39,584 bases of DNA from Planctomycetota bacterium (GTDB lineage: Bacteria; Planctomycetota; UBA1135; GCA-002748355), in contig NYZE01000076.1 of assembly GCA_002685965.1 (NCBI GenBank), forward strand, positions 1 through 39,584, given 5' to 3'. Positions 26,759 through 35,546 of the stretch are shown here, piece after piece. Below the pieces are notes generated by a model that made no database searches, was not told where the DNA came from, and was given only the letters and a program-made list of their open reading frames with translations. How positions within the stretch are numbered: position 1 is the stretch's first letter; every line of letters starts with the position of its first letter. Both the position numbers and the translations under genes were made by a program.

Positions 26759-28354
26759 ATGGACTTCCACGACCCGATGCATCACTTCCGAAGAGCCCTG
26801 TTTCTGGTGTGCCTGATAGCCCTGGCCGCTTGCAGCGGTGATTGGTTCGTGACGAGCATCTTCGGCTCTGGTGGCGGCTCGCCGGTTGTCCCGCCGACGC
26901 CGAATGCCTTCAACGAAGTGACCACGGCGGCGGGGCTGAGATACCCTCCTCCCCAGCTGACGATCATGCCGATCGGGGCGGGCGCCGCCTGCGGCGACTA
27001 CGACGGCGACGGCTGGATCGACATCTTGGTGTTGCGCGGCCGCAACCTGCCGACGCTCTTGTTCCGTAACCGCGGCAACGGCACCTTCGAAGAAGTCGGT
27101 GCGAAGGCTGGCCTCGATATCACAGGCAACACGTGCGGGCCCTGCTTCGCGGACATCGACGGCGACGGCCATCTCGACCTTGTAGTCGGCGGTGTCGTCG
27201 ACACGCCATTCAGGATGTACCTGAACCTCGGAAACGGCACGTTCAAGGACATCACGGCGCAGTCCAAGATCGTTCTCAGCGGCCTCAGTTGCGGGTCTGC
27301 CTTCGGTGACTACGACCTGGACGGCGATCTTGACCTCTTCATCACCCGTTGGGAGCGCCAGCACCCGACGCGCAAGGCCGACGAATACCTCTGGCGCAAC
27401 AACGGCGATCTGACCTTCACCGACGTTAGCGTCGAGAGCCAGATCTCGAAGACGGTCCGTGTCAACGTCCTCCAGGGTGACGTGACCTTCACGCCTAATT
27501 TCGCCGACGTGAACAACGACGGCTGGCCCGACCTGCTCCTCGTCGCCGACTTCGTGTCGAGTCGCATCTACATCAACAAGAAGGACGGGACCTTCGAGGA
27601 CACGACGACTCCGAACATCAACGATGACAACGGCATGGGCGGCGCGGTTGCCGACTACGACAACGACGGCGACCTCGATTGGTTCGTGACGAGCATCTTC
27701 GATGATGATCCGAAGAAGTGGACCGGCAACCGCATGTATCGCAACAAGGGCGATGGCACTTTCGAGGATGTGACGACCCAAGCCGGTGTGCGCGAGGGTG
27801 GTTGGGGTTGGGCCTGCAGCTTCTCTGACTTCAACCAAGACGGCTACCTGGACATCGCGCATGTCAACGGCTGGCACGCTGACGTCCTGCCATTCGTGTT
27901 GGACCCATCGCGATTGTACATGTCGAACGGGGACGGCACGTTCACCGAGTCGGCCGAGCAGTTCGGGTTCCTCGACCAGGGCCAGGGCCGCGGCATGATG
28001 TGCTTGGACTACGACAACGACGGCGACCTGGACATCTTCGTCGAGAACCTCGATCAACCGTGGCGGCTGTTCCGTAACGACCTCGAAAAGGGCAACTACT
28101 TGATCGTGACGCTGCGCGCTCCGTCACCCAATACCGCGGCGGTCGGCGCACGCGTCCACATCAGTACTGGCGGCAAGAACCAGATGCGCGAGATCCACTG
28201 CGGCAGCAACTACATCTCGCAAGATCCGTCGAATGCACACTTTGGCCTCGGCACGGCAACGGTGATCGACTCCCTGACGGTGATCTGGCCGGACAGGACC
28301 GTCACGGTGAAGACCAACGTGGCCGTGAATCAACGGCTCGTGATCACCAAGTGA
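26759..28354 (+). CDS. CRTAC1-like lipoprotein: FG-GAP/VCBS propeller with UnbV/ASPIC domain
   Basis: About 531 aa from the ATG at 26759; a GTG at 26750 and an ATG at 26777 are also possible and no RBS is decisive. A lipoprotein signal ends 'LIALAAC'. The body is an integrin-alpha-like propeller with many Ca-binding loops (DYDGDGWID, DIDGDGHLD, DYDLDGDLD, DYDNDGDLD). The last ~80 residues are an ASPIC/UnbV domain ('GARVHISTGGK', 'SNYISQDPSNAHFGLG', 'VIWPDRT'). Such proteins are extracellular and thought to mediate binding or adhesion. Odd: the eight residues right after the acylated Cys region (DWFVTSIF) repeat a phrase of blade sequence from an exact 25-bp DNA repeat. Confidence 0.9.
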   Translation: MDFHDPMHHFRRALFLVCLIALAACSGDWFVTSIFGSGGGSPVVPPTPNAFNEVTTAAGLRYPPPQLTIMPIGAGAACGDYDGDGWIDILVLRGRNLPTLLFRNRGNGTFEEVGAKAGLDITGNTCGPCFADIDGDGHLDLVVGGVVDTPFRMYLNLGNGTFKDITAQSKIVLSGLSCGSAFGDYDLDGDLDLFITRWERQHPTRKADEYLWRNNGDLTFTDVSVESQISKTVRVNVLQGDVTFTPNFADVNNDGWPDLLLVADFVSSRIYINKKDGTFEDTTTPNINDDNGMGGAVADYDNDGDLDWFVTSIFDDDPKKWTGNRMYRNKGDGTFEDVTTQAGVREGGWGWACSFSDFNQDGYLDIAHVNGWHADVLPFVLDPSRLYMSNGDGTFTESAEQFGFLDQGQGRGMMCLDYDNDGDLDIFVENLDQPWRLFRNDLEKGNYLIVTLRAPSPNTAAVGARVHISTGGKNQMREIHCGSNYISQDPSNAHFGLGTATVIDSLTVIWPDRTVTVKTNVAVNQRLVITK

Positions 28355-28453
28355 CGGGCGCGGGCTTCCGCACCGGGCGGCGACGGGCACCCTAGCATCG
28401 CTTCTACCTCTGGAAGCTCGTGCAAGCAGGCCCCACTTCCCTGCGCGCCGCGC

Positions 28454-28459
28454 TAGAAT
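28454..28459 (+). promoter_or_regulatory. Putative -10 element of the FG-GAP selenoprotein gene
   Basis: TAGAAT in the context GCTAGAATGCCG lies 34 bp before the ATG at 28494. A similar GCTAGGATGCCG occurs at 38467-38478 upstream of the gene at 38501. No convincing -35 was found at 28437 or nearby. Confidence 0.3.
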
Positions 28460-28493
28460 GCCGCGCGAGACCATTCCTGACGGGAGTTTCTAC

Positions 28494-29837
28494 ATGAGAG
28501 TCGCAACGTTGCAGTCGCTCACTCTGGCGTTGGCCGGGTGCGTGGTTCTATTTAGCCCAAGAGGCGTCGCGCAAACGGACGTGGAGACGACCATTCGCTT
28601 TGCGCCACCGAAGCGGATCATGGCCGGTGATGTCTTTCTCGGTGAGAACCGACTCTATCCGTCGCCCGCCATGCACGATGTAAATGGCGACGGCCGGGCC
28701 GATATCGTGATTGGCGACCTGTTCGGCAAGGTGACGGTTGCCCCTCACACGGGCAAGCCGATGTCGTACGGGGCGGAGGAAGAGGTCAAGGACCGCGAAG
28801 GGGAGCAGCTCAAGTTCCACAACTGGTGATGCATCGGCATGGGTTCACAGTTTGTGGACTTCAATGCTGATGGCCACGTGGACTACCTGTCCGCGACCTT
28901 CGACGGCTCGCCGCACATCAGCTACGGCAGCAAGGGAGGCTTCAACGAACCGGTGCGCCTGAAGGATGCCCAGGGGCAACGGATCCTCATCTCGTCCTAC
29001 TGGGACTATGACGAGCGCGCGCACCTGAAGACCGACCGTGCGCTCAGCAAAGGCAATGCGCCAGCTGAGCGGTGCATCTCGGCGTTGGCCTTCGACTGGG
29101 ATGGTGACGGCGACAACGACTTGCTCCTCGGCAGCTACGAGAAGGGGCATCTCTACCGCCAGATGAACGAGGGCACGAACAAGGAGCCGAAGTTCACAGG
29201 CAAGAACCTCGCCGTGATGGCGGGCAAGCAGCCGTTCGCGCTGCCTGCCAAGATGACCACGCCCCGTCTTGTGGATTGGGACGGCGACGGCGACATGGAC
29301 CTCGTGGCTGGCAGCTTCGGTGACTCTTTTGGCCAGAGCAGCGTTGGCGGCGGCGTCTACCTCTCGCGCAACAACGGCGCGAAGGGCAAGCCGGCCTTTG
29401 GCAAGCTCGAGACGTTGATCGCGCCAAGCGCCAAGGGGATGACGGCGCCGACGCGTCCGGACGCGGGCCTGTATCCCGAGGTCGTCGACTACGACGGCGA
29501 TGGCGATCTCGATCTGGTGGTCGGCGGTTACTCCTTGTGGACGCCGAAGGGCCGCGAGCTCAACGCTAAGGAGAAGGCAAAGGTCACCGCGCTCAGGGCG
29601 CAACTGGCGGCGCTCACCGGTCGGCGTTCGAAGTTGTTGCGCAAGATCTCCGCGGAGGTCACCGAGGCAACGGTCGGCCTCGATCCCAAGAGCAAGGAGT
29701 GGCGGGCCAAGGTGAAGCCTATCCGGGCGAAGTACCGCCCGGTCGAGGAAGAAAGACTAGCCGTGTCGAAGCAGCTCAAGGCCTTGGTGCCCGGGCCGCA
29801 GCGCCGGTCCTTCGTCTGGTTGTACGAGCGGTTGTAG
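28494..29837 (+). CDS. Probable selenoprotein: secreted FG-GAP/VCBS repeat protein with U-C motif
   Basis: One frame from the ATG at 28494 (SD GGGAG about 7 nt upstream) to the stop at 29837 gives 447 residues if the TGA at 28827-28829 is read as selenocysteine (residue 112). The signal sequence ends near 'RGVAQ'; an internal LAGC could instead be a lipobox. The propeller repeats continue on both sides of the UGA: 'HDVNGDGRADIVIGD' before, 'FVDFNADGHVDYLSATFDGSPH', given in part, directly after, then 'DWDGDGDNDLLLG', 'DWDGDGDMDLVAG' and 'DYDGDGDLDLVVGG'. The UGA is followed at once by Cys113, giving a U-C pair. A SECIS-like hairpin follows. The last ~100 residues are a Lys/Arg-rich coiled coil. 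Otherwise the gene would be cut after 111 codons. Confidence 0.8.
28827..28861 (+). promoter_or_regulatory. SECIS-like hairpin following the UGA codon
   Basis: After UGA (28827-28829) and 11 nt, a stem GGGUUCACA (28841-28849) pairs with UGUGGACUU (28853-28861) around a 3-nt loop GUU (28850-28852). There are six Watson-Crick pairs and three G-U pairs (one inside, two at the base). The loop starts 20 nt after the UGA and its first base is G followed by U, very close to the G-U position in the E. coli fdhF SECIS. This matches the known bacterial rule (loop ~16-37 nt from UGA, early loop G). Confidence 0.72.
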
Positions 29838-29889
29838 TCAGTCGAAACGCGGGCGCCGGCGGACACGGGGCGAACCCCGACCATATCCT

Positions 29890-29907
29890 GCAGGCGGTGG
29901 CGCCTGC
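29890..29907 (+). terminator. Hairpin terminator candidate after the FG-GAP gene
   Basis: Perfect 7-bp stem GCAGGCG/CGCCTGC with a GTGG loop, 53 bp after the stop codon at 29837. GC-rich, without a T-tract. Confidence 0.45.
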
Positions 29908-30067
29908 GGGCCCCACTTCATGGGCGCACTCGCGTAGCAGAACAACGGGCGCTTCGAAGTCGTCGATGGGGGACGTTTGAGCGGTCCCTTGGGCCGCTTC
30001 CCGTTCCCGCTCGGTCCGCTACACTACCGCTTGCTTTTCTCTGTCCTCTTCCCATGGGAATCCCCCT

Positions 30068-31366
30068 ATGCGTTCAGCATCTCTAGCCCTCGCCGGTGTC
30101 GTTCTGCTCTCAGCCGCTCTGACTGCCCAAGGCGACGCGCCGCCGGCCGATGTTGGTGGTTGCTGGCAGATCGTTGCCGAGTTCGATCCGACCAAGGCGA
30201 CGAACCCGTTTACCACGAGCAACCAGATCCACATGATCCCCGCAGATCGGCCTGGCAAGTTCTGGGTGGGGGTGACTTGCGCCGGCCTCCTTGCCGCGAA
30301 CGGCGGCAAGGGCGGGAGCGACATCCTGACTGGAGAGTGGTACGCACCGCTCGGCCCCAACCCAGCGCGGGTGGTGTGGGACAAAGGGAATGCGCACCCG
30401 AGCAATCCGATCAACACGCCGAACAATGAGTTCGGCTTCACGATGCTCGACAGCGGCACCGGTTTGCGTACCTACGCGGTGTGGGATGACATCACTGGCC
30501 GCAGTCTGGCGCTCGCCTACTACGACAACGCAGCGAAGGCCTGGCTGAAGATTCCCGTTAACACTCCGGCTGGCTACGTCGGCGACCCCTCCATCGGCAA
30601 CATCGACGGCAAGACGTGGCTCTTCTACATCCTCGGCATTAACATCGCCGCCATACCGATCACGCTGACCCCGACCAAGGGAACGGTCCCTTTGTCCCAA
30701 GCGGTCACCCTCATCACGGGCGTGGCGCAAGCACACTCACCGACGCCGATCGTCGACAACAACGGCAACGTCACGGGCTTCAGTCATCACGAGACGGGAA
30801 GTGGCGATAGCGATCACTACTTCTCGTTCGACCTGCTTTCGAGCACCGCGTCCGTCAAGCCGCTGACCTGGGACACCACACCTTGGTCCAACAACGGTGG
30901 CTTTGCGGGAGGGCGCATCTTCGACGCGCACTCCGGACCGCCGTCGACCGCTCAGGCATGCGCGGGCAACCCGGCTGGCTATCGGATCTACTCGCGTGAT
31001 GTCTACTTCTGCGCTGGCGGGCGGGCCCAGATCGGCAACACGATGCCGATCCACGCCTATGTAGCTCCCGGCTTCAAGGCTGGGATCACTTCGGTCTTCT
31101 TCATGGGCCTCGCCTACCTGACGCCTTGCGTGAAGATCACTCCATGGGGTTGCCTTGGCGTGAATCCCTCTTTCCTGTTGCCGCTTGGCGCCGGGGCCCA
31201 CAGTCCTCTCACCGGTCAGGCTTCGATCATCGCGCCGATCCCCAACGACGCCGGGCTCAAGGGCTTCACGTTGCCGATGATGTCGCTCGCGATCGACGCC
31301 AACCTGACCCGCACACCTCCGTTCTGGCTCAGTAACTCGGCAGCGTTCACGATCAGCCCGAACTGA
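30068..31366 (+). CDS. Secreted protein with C-terminal 'PIPN' module, function unknown
   Basis: 432 aa, signal peptide 'MRSASLALAGVVLLSAALTAQ'. The central region is beta-rich with repeated aromatic strands ('GKFWVGVTC', 'GEWYAPLGPN', 'GKTWLFYILG', 'DHYFSFDLLSS'), suggesting a propeller or jelly-roll; no catalytic motif is recognised. From ~310 the C-terminal module is visible: 'PCVKITPWGCLGVNP', 'LLPLGAG' and 'IIAPIPNDAGLKGFTL', ending 'LSNSAAFTISPN'. The same module ends the protein at 84-2684 and the remnant at 6433-6720. A perfect 12-bp hairpin lies 86 bp downstream. Probably exported to the periplasm or surface. Confidence 0.8.
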   Translation: MRSASLALAGVVLLSAALTAQGDAPPADVGGCWQIVAEFDPTKATNPFTTSNQIHMIPADRPGKFWVGVTCAGLLAANGGKGGSDILTGEWYAPLGPNPARVVWDKGNAHPSNPINTPNNEFGFTMLDSGTGLRTYAVWDDITGRSLALAYYDNAAKAWLKIPVNTPAGYVGDPSIGNIDGKTWLFYILGINIAAIPITLTPTKGTVPLSQAVTLITGVAQAHSPTPIVDNNGNVTGFSHHETGSGDSDHYFSFDLLSSTASVKPLTWDTTPWSNNGGFAGGRIFDAHSGPPSTAQACAGNPAGYRIYSRDVYFCAGGRAQIGNTMPIHAYVAPGFKAGITSVFFMGLAYLTPCVKITPWGCLGVNPSFLLPLGAGAHSPLTGQASIIAPIPNDAGLKGFTLPMMSLAIDANLTRTPPFWLSNSAAFTISPN

Positions 31367-31430
31367 TCAGGCTGGCTGGTATCGCCGTTTGCATCGCCGG
31401 CTTGCCCAGCGCGCAGACGGCGGTCACGCC

Positions 31431-31477
31431 AATCACGGAGAATCACGGAGACCGAGCGTGCAAAGTTGCACGCTCGG
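31431..31477. terminator. Strong bidirectional terminator with tandem 10-mer
   Basis: CCGAGCGTGCAA (31452-31463), AG, TTGCACGCTCGG (31466-31477): a perfect 12-bp inverted repeat between the convergent genes ending at 31366 and 31586. Directly before it AATCACGGAG occurs twice in tandem (31431-31440, 31441-31450). Confidence 0.7.
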
Positions 31478-31585
31478 CTCATGCCTTCGGGAAGCGCGGC
31501 GTGGCTGCGTGGCGGCGGCAAACCCGAGACGTGGTCGTGCGATGTCTACGATTGCCTTGCTCTGCCGCGCCAGGGCCGAAGTGCG

Positions 31586-33457
31586 CTAGCGCTTGCCGCT
31601 CACCGGCACGGACAACTCGGCTCCCTTGATGGAGTTCTGCCCAACCCTCAAATCGACCTCGCCGCGGACATGCTTGCCGTCGACCTTGGTCGAAGCACAG
31701 AGGCCGTAGCGGAGTCCCCTATCGGGAATGAAGCGTGCGGTGAAGTGCCCCTTCGCGTCCGTGGTCGTCGGCAGTAACTGTCGGTTCAAGGAGCTGATGA
31801 CTCCTTGCAGCGAACTGCCGATGCTGCTCCACGACGTCGTTCTGATACGGATGTTGGCACCGGCGAGTGGGTTGCCATCGGCGTCAACGACGCTGCCAGC
31901 AACGGTGCTGAAGGGCAGCATGTCGATCGGCCCGCGCTCTGCCTTGGCGGCACCGACGTGGTAGTGGTTCTCGCCGTGCGCCACGATCACCGGTTCGGCT
32001 TTGTGGCTCAGTAACCGGCAGCGGCCACGACGGTCGGTGCACGTCGGTCGCAGCAGGGAGTCATCGAGATTGTGGAGATTCTTGGCCCACGGGCCAAGGG
32101 TCCACACGCTCACGAACTCGGCCGGACGCCCATCGGGTAGGCGCAGTCGGAGATCGACGACGCGCAGCTTGTCGAGGTCGATGTCGGTCGCGGTGGGGTC
32201 CTTCGTGATCTTGTGCAGGAGGAGGTGATCGACCGGAACCCAGATGACGCTGGATTGGGACAGCTTGCCAGCTTGCTCGCCGATCAGGCCCTCGAGCAAT
32301 GCTGGCGCCACCAGGAGCGCCAACTGCAGGTCCGAGGAGCGCTCGCAAATCCCGTGGATTGCGTAGCGGCCCTCGCTGTCGATGTCGGTCCACTCGTAGG
32401 TGTGGAAGTGGGACCAGCTCTTCTTGTTGATCGGCGTGGTGCCGGGCAGCTTGCAGAGGAGTCTCAGACCTGCTGCGCTTGCCCTGTCGATGCCGCGAAT
32501 GACGCCTCGTAGCGTGAAGCCTCGTTTCGCTTCCAGCACGAGTTCGTTGGTGCCAGCGCCCGCCTCCAACTCCTCGTCCTTCAGGGACCGCAACCCGCCC
32601 CCCCGTTTGTTGCTCAAGCCACCACGTACCATCGCGTAGCCTGGGGTGCGCGCCGTGAAGTTCAAGCGGTAGTAGCGCGAGCGTTTACCGTCTGACCGGA
32701 CCGGGCTCGGTACGAGCATCGTGCAAACGCCGTTCTCGTCAGTATGTGCTGTCGGAGGGTGCAGTGCTCGGTCGCGGTCGCGCGCCGTGCGAAGGTGGAC
32801 GGAGCCGCCGAACGTGACGCGAGCCTTCGCCAGCGGCTCCTTGGTCGCCGCATCGATGACACGTACCGGGACGCGCAATGGCGGCGGTAACGTGACACGG
32901 AGGTCGGCTTCGAGGTCTAGCTTCGTGCTGTAGATCGTTGCGTCGTCTTGTCTGAGCTCGATCCAGACCGGGGTGGCGACGCCGTCGACCGCGACAGCGC
33001 CCTCGGCGTCGAGTTCGATGGGGTGATGAACGCCGAGGGCGTCGACTGCGCGCAGAGTCACCTTGCAGACCTTCTGCCAGGCATCGAGGCCACTGACCTG
33101 CAGCTCCAGGCGATCGGGAGCGTCCTTGACTTCCACCAGACGCGCGACTCGCCCGGCCACGAGTTCGTGCACGACCGCGGTCACGCGCTTCTTGTCGCCG
33201 GGGAGCATCGCCCAGGCCGAGTAGGTGCGTCCGCGGATCAGCTTCGCGCGGAAGCGGCCCCGGTTTCCGGTCGTTGCCCGCGCAGTATCCGGCACTTGCG
33301 CGGCAAGAGTGAGGCTGTTGGCGGGGGAGTGGAGCACGACCTGGGCGCCGACCCACGGCTCGCCGGCAGTGCCGTTGACGCTACCGAGCAGTCGGTCACG
33401 CTGCTGCGCTGCGACGGACGTCGACACACACAGGATCAGCGCGAGCGATGCCTTCAT
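31586..33457 (-). CDS. Secreted protein with carboxypeptidase-regulatory-like (Ig-like) domains
   Basis: 623 aa from the ATG at 33457, which overlaps the stop of the DJ-1 gene (TGATG) and gives signal peptide 'MKASLALILCVSTSVAAQ'. The long ORF upstream to 34075 is the antisense frame of DJ-1. Repeated beta-sandwich units: 'RLLGSVNGTAGEPWVGAQV', 'VPVRVIDAATKEPLAKARVTF', 'FTLRGVIRGIDRASAAGL' and 'VAGSVVDADGNPLAGANIRI' with 'TTTDAKGHFTARF'. These are typical CarboxypepD_reg-like/Cna-B folds used in surface or secreted proteins for structure and binding. No catalytic domain is seen. It is the last gene of a probable leftward HtrA - DJ-1 - this gene unit. Confidence 0.85.
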   Translation of the reverse strand: MKASLALILCVSTSVAAQQRDRLLGSVNGTAGEPWVGAQVVLHSPANSLTLAAQVPDTARATTGNRGRFRAKLIRGRTYSAWAMLPGDKKRVTAVVHELVAGRVARLVEVKDAPDRLELQVSGLDAWQKVCKVTLRAVDALGVHHPIELDAEGAVAVDGVATPVWIELRQDDATIYSTKLDLEADLRVTLPPPLRVPVRVIDAATKEPLAKARVTFGGSVHLRTARDRDRALHPPTAHTDENGVCTMLVPSPVRSDGKRSRYYRLNFTARTPGYAMVRGGLSNKRGGGLRSLKDEELEAGAGTNELVLEAKRGFTLRGVIRGIDRASAAGLRLLCKLPGTTPINKKSWSHFHTYEWTDIDSEGRYAIHGICERSSDLQLALLVAPALLEGLIGEQAGKLSQSSVIWVPVDHLLLHKITKDPTATDIDLDKLRVVDLRLRLPDGRPAEFVSVWTLGPWAKNLHNLDDSLLRPTCTDRRGRCRLLSHKAEPVIVAHGENHYHVGAAKAERGPIDMLPFSTVAGSVVDADGNPLAGANIRIRTTSWSSIGSSLQGVISSLNRQLLPTTTDAKGHFTARFIPDRGLRYGLCASTKVDGKHVRGEVDLRVGQNSIKGAELSVPVSGKR

Positions 33458-34011
33458 CACGGAGCGAACATCATCGGGGCGCGCACCTCGGCGGCAGTGT
33501 CCGGGCTGACCAGCAGGGACACGAGTTCGAGCGCGAACTCGAACGTGACGCCCGGCCCTTGACCGGTGACCAGCTTGGGATCGACGCAGACCGGCACTTC
33601 CTCGTAGCTGCCAGCGTATGGTTCGACGCCATCGCGCACGGATGGATGCGAGGTCATGCGCTTGCCGCGACAAACACCAGCAGCTGCCAACACGGTAGGC
33701 GCAGCACAGATCGCGGCGATCCAGCGGTCTTCCTCCTCGAATCGACGCAGCAGGCCGATGACCCGCTGATCCTCGGCAAGGCGGCGCGCTCCTTCGGCGC
33801 CGCCGGGCAGCACGATCGCGTCTGCGTTCTCCTCGCCGCTCAGCACACCTTCGTGCCCGAGGAGGACGTCGTAGCTCGCGCGCACCAGTGCCTCGTCGAG
33901 TCCTCGCAAGGCGACCGTGGCGCCGGCGCGGCGCAGCACGTTGGTGATGATCACGGCTTCCATCTCCTCGACGCCTTGTGCGAGTGGGATCAGTATGCGG
34001 ATGTCGGTCAT
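33457..34011 (-). CDS. DJ-1/PfpI family protein
   Basis: 184 aa, normal for a DJ-1 subfamily protein. RBS AGAGGA lies about 7 nt upstream. Key residues: 'AQGVEEMEAV' with E15/E16, nucleophile elbow 'AAICAAPTVLA' with C102, and 'TSHPS' with H122. This matches the DJ-1 site (Glu, Cys, His), and the 'GVEEME' and 'VTGQGPGVTFEFAL' segments also fit DJ-1/YajL rather than PfpI proteases. Such proteins act in oxidative or carbonyl stress, as deglycase- or glyoxalase-like enzymes or chaperones; the exact activity is debated. No signal peptide, so cytoplasmic, between two secreted proteins. Confidence 0.93.
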   Translation of the reverse strand: MTDIRILIPLAQGVEEMEAVIITNVLRRAGATVALRGLDEALVRASYDVLLGHEGVLSGEENADAIVLPGGAEGARRLAEDQRVIGLLRRFEEEDRWIAAICAAPTVLAAAGVCRGKRMTSHPSVRDGVEPYAGSYEEVPVCVDPKLVTGQGPGVTFEFALELVSLLVSPDTAAEVRAPMMFAP

Positions 34012-34139
34012 GGATGTCCTCTGCCCTGAAGAAGACCCCGGTGGGGGCAGGAATCGTAGCCCTTTTCTGAGCCATTTTCGTCGGGGCGACCTCTTCTGCG
34101 TGTGATGGTCATCTCGGCGTTGGTTTGCTTACTCTGCCG

Positions 34140-35546
34140 CTACTTCTCCCTGACCGTTATCCGCCCCCGCAGCAGGCCCTCCTTCGATCGCCAAAGAGAC
34201 AGCAAGGGTGAACGTCTGCCGCGGGTTTGCATCAGGACCTGGCGCAGGTGCTTGGTGCCGCCTTCGATCGGGTAGTAGCTGTCCGATCTGTCGAACTCTT
34301 CGAGGAAGCCGAGCACGATGTCCTCTTGCTTGATGCCCAGCTCGGCCGCTGGTCCGTCGGGCTGGAGCGCGGCGACGCGCAGCATTTCAAAGCGGCCGCG
34401 GTGTCGGTAGTGCCGGCTCAGGGTTTCGGCGATCGTTCTTGTAAGGGCTCGGTTCGCATACGGATCGACGGGTTCGAGGCGCATGCCCGACAACTGATAG
34501 ACGGTGGCGTCGTCGCGGTCCCAGCCGTGCACGCGTCGCCACTTGGCCTTGCCGTTCGTCGACACGTAGAGCGACACGGCCTGGTTGGCGTTGTAGGTGA
34601 TCAGAGCCTTGGCGAAGTCTCGCTGCGTGGTGATCTTCTTCTTGCCGACTTGCAGGATGCGGTCACCGCGTCGGATGCTGGCCCGATCGCCAGGTCCGCC
34701 CTGGGTGACTGCGGCAACCACGACCTCGCCCTTGCTGTCGCGCAGTGTCAGCCCTGTCCAGACGCCGACTTCGGCGAAGTTCAACAGCTGTTGTTCGAAC
34801 ACCTGGCGAACGTGATTGACCGGGATCGCATAACCGATGTTCTGCGACTCGAGTTGCATCAGCGTGTTGATTCCGATCAGTTTCCCCGTGATGTCGAGCA
34901 GAGCGCCGCCCGAGTTCCCCGGGTTGATCGCGGCGTCCACCTGCAGAAGCTCCTTGAACACGATCGGCCGGCTCTCGTAGCGCGGTGTGACGTTCAGCGC
35001 GCGGTTGACGGCGGACAAAACTCCAGTCGTGACCGTGTTGGCCTGCCCGCGTGGGTTGCCGATCGCGATCACGGTCTCGCCCACCATGAGGGTGTCGGAG
35101 TTGCCCATCTCGATAGGGGAGAAGCGTGAGCGGGTCCCGTCCTTGTGCTGGATGACCAGAAGGGCCAGGTCGTTCTCGCGTGACTCGTTGAGCACCTTCG
35201 CTTGCAGCACCTGTCCGTCGCGAAGGGCGACGCGCACCTGGAACTGCCGAATCCGGTCGCGCAGATGAACCACGTGCCAGTTCGTGAGGATGAGGCCCTC
35301 TTCGCTGACGATGACGCCCGAGCCCTCGCCGTGCTTGCGAAAGCGTGGACCCTCCCGCGTCTGGATCAGGTCGCCGACCTGGATGTTGACGACGGATGGC
35401 CCGGCTTTCTTGACCGCACGTACAACCGGCGTGATGCGGATTGCGTCGACTTCTCGCGTGTGGGACTCGGCCTTGAGCCGACTGGTCTGTGCCGGAAGAG
35501 CCGTGCCCAAGAGCGCGGTGAGAAGCGGAATGTGGATGCCCTTCAT
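34140..35546 (-). CDS. HtrA/DegP-type trypsin-like serine protease with PDZ domains
   Basis: 468 aa, signal peptide 'MKGIHIPLLTALLGTALPAQ'. The catalytic triad is intact: H91 in 'LTNWHVVH', D126 in 'ENDLALL' and S212 in 'NPGNSGGALLD'. A first PDZ (~235-330, 'VVAAVTQGGPGDRASIRRGDRILQVG', given in part) and a more diverged second PDZ-like region (~385-450, 'LQPDGPAAELGIKQEDIVLGF', given in part) follow. A periplasmic quality-control protease or chaperone by family. Divergent from the leader/GT2 unit. DJ-1 follows after 128 bp, a plausible stress-response pairing. Confidence 0.93.
   Translation of the reverse strand: MKGIHIPLLTALLGTALPAQTSRLKAESHTREVDAIRITPVVRAVKKAGPSVVNIQVGDLIQTREGPRFRKHGEGSGVIVSEEGLILTNWHVVHLRDRIRQFQVRVALRDGQVLQAKVLNESRENDLALLVIQHKDGTRSRFSPIEMGNSDTLMVGETVIAIGNPRGQANTVTTGVLSAVNRALNVTPRYESRPIVFKELLQVDAAINPGNSGGALLDITGKLIGINTLMQLESQNIGYAIPVNHVRQVFEQQLLNFAEVGVWTGLTLRDSKGEVVVAAVTQGGPGDRASIRRGDRILQVGKKKITTQRDFAKALITYNANQAVSLYVSTNGKAKWRRVHGWDRDDATVYQLSGMRLEPVDPYANRALTRTIAETLSRHYRHRGRFEMLRVAALQPDGPAAELGIKQEDIVLGFLEEFDRSDSYYPIEGGTKHLRQVLMQTRGRRSPLLSLWRSKEGLLRGRITVREK

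Noticed and set aside
9823-29829. UGA reassigned to Trp or Gly genome-wide
   Set aside because: UGA ends many intact genes here (prkA, DUF444, spoVR, nrdR, both tandem M28 genes, GT2) at their expected family lengths.
31586-34075. One 829-aa protein spanning the carboxypeptidase-regulatory-like gene and beyond
   Set aside because: The part above 33457 is antisense to a convincing DJ-1 gene and Arg-rich; the signal peptide at 33457 marks the real start.
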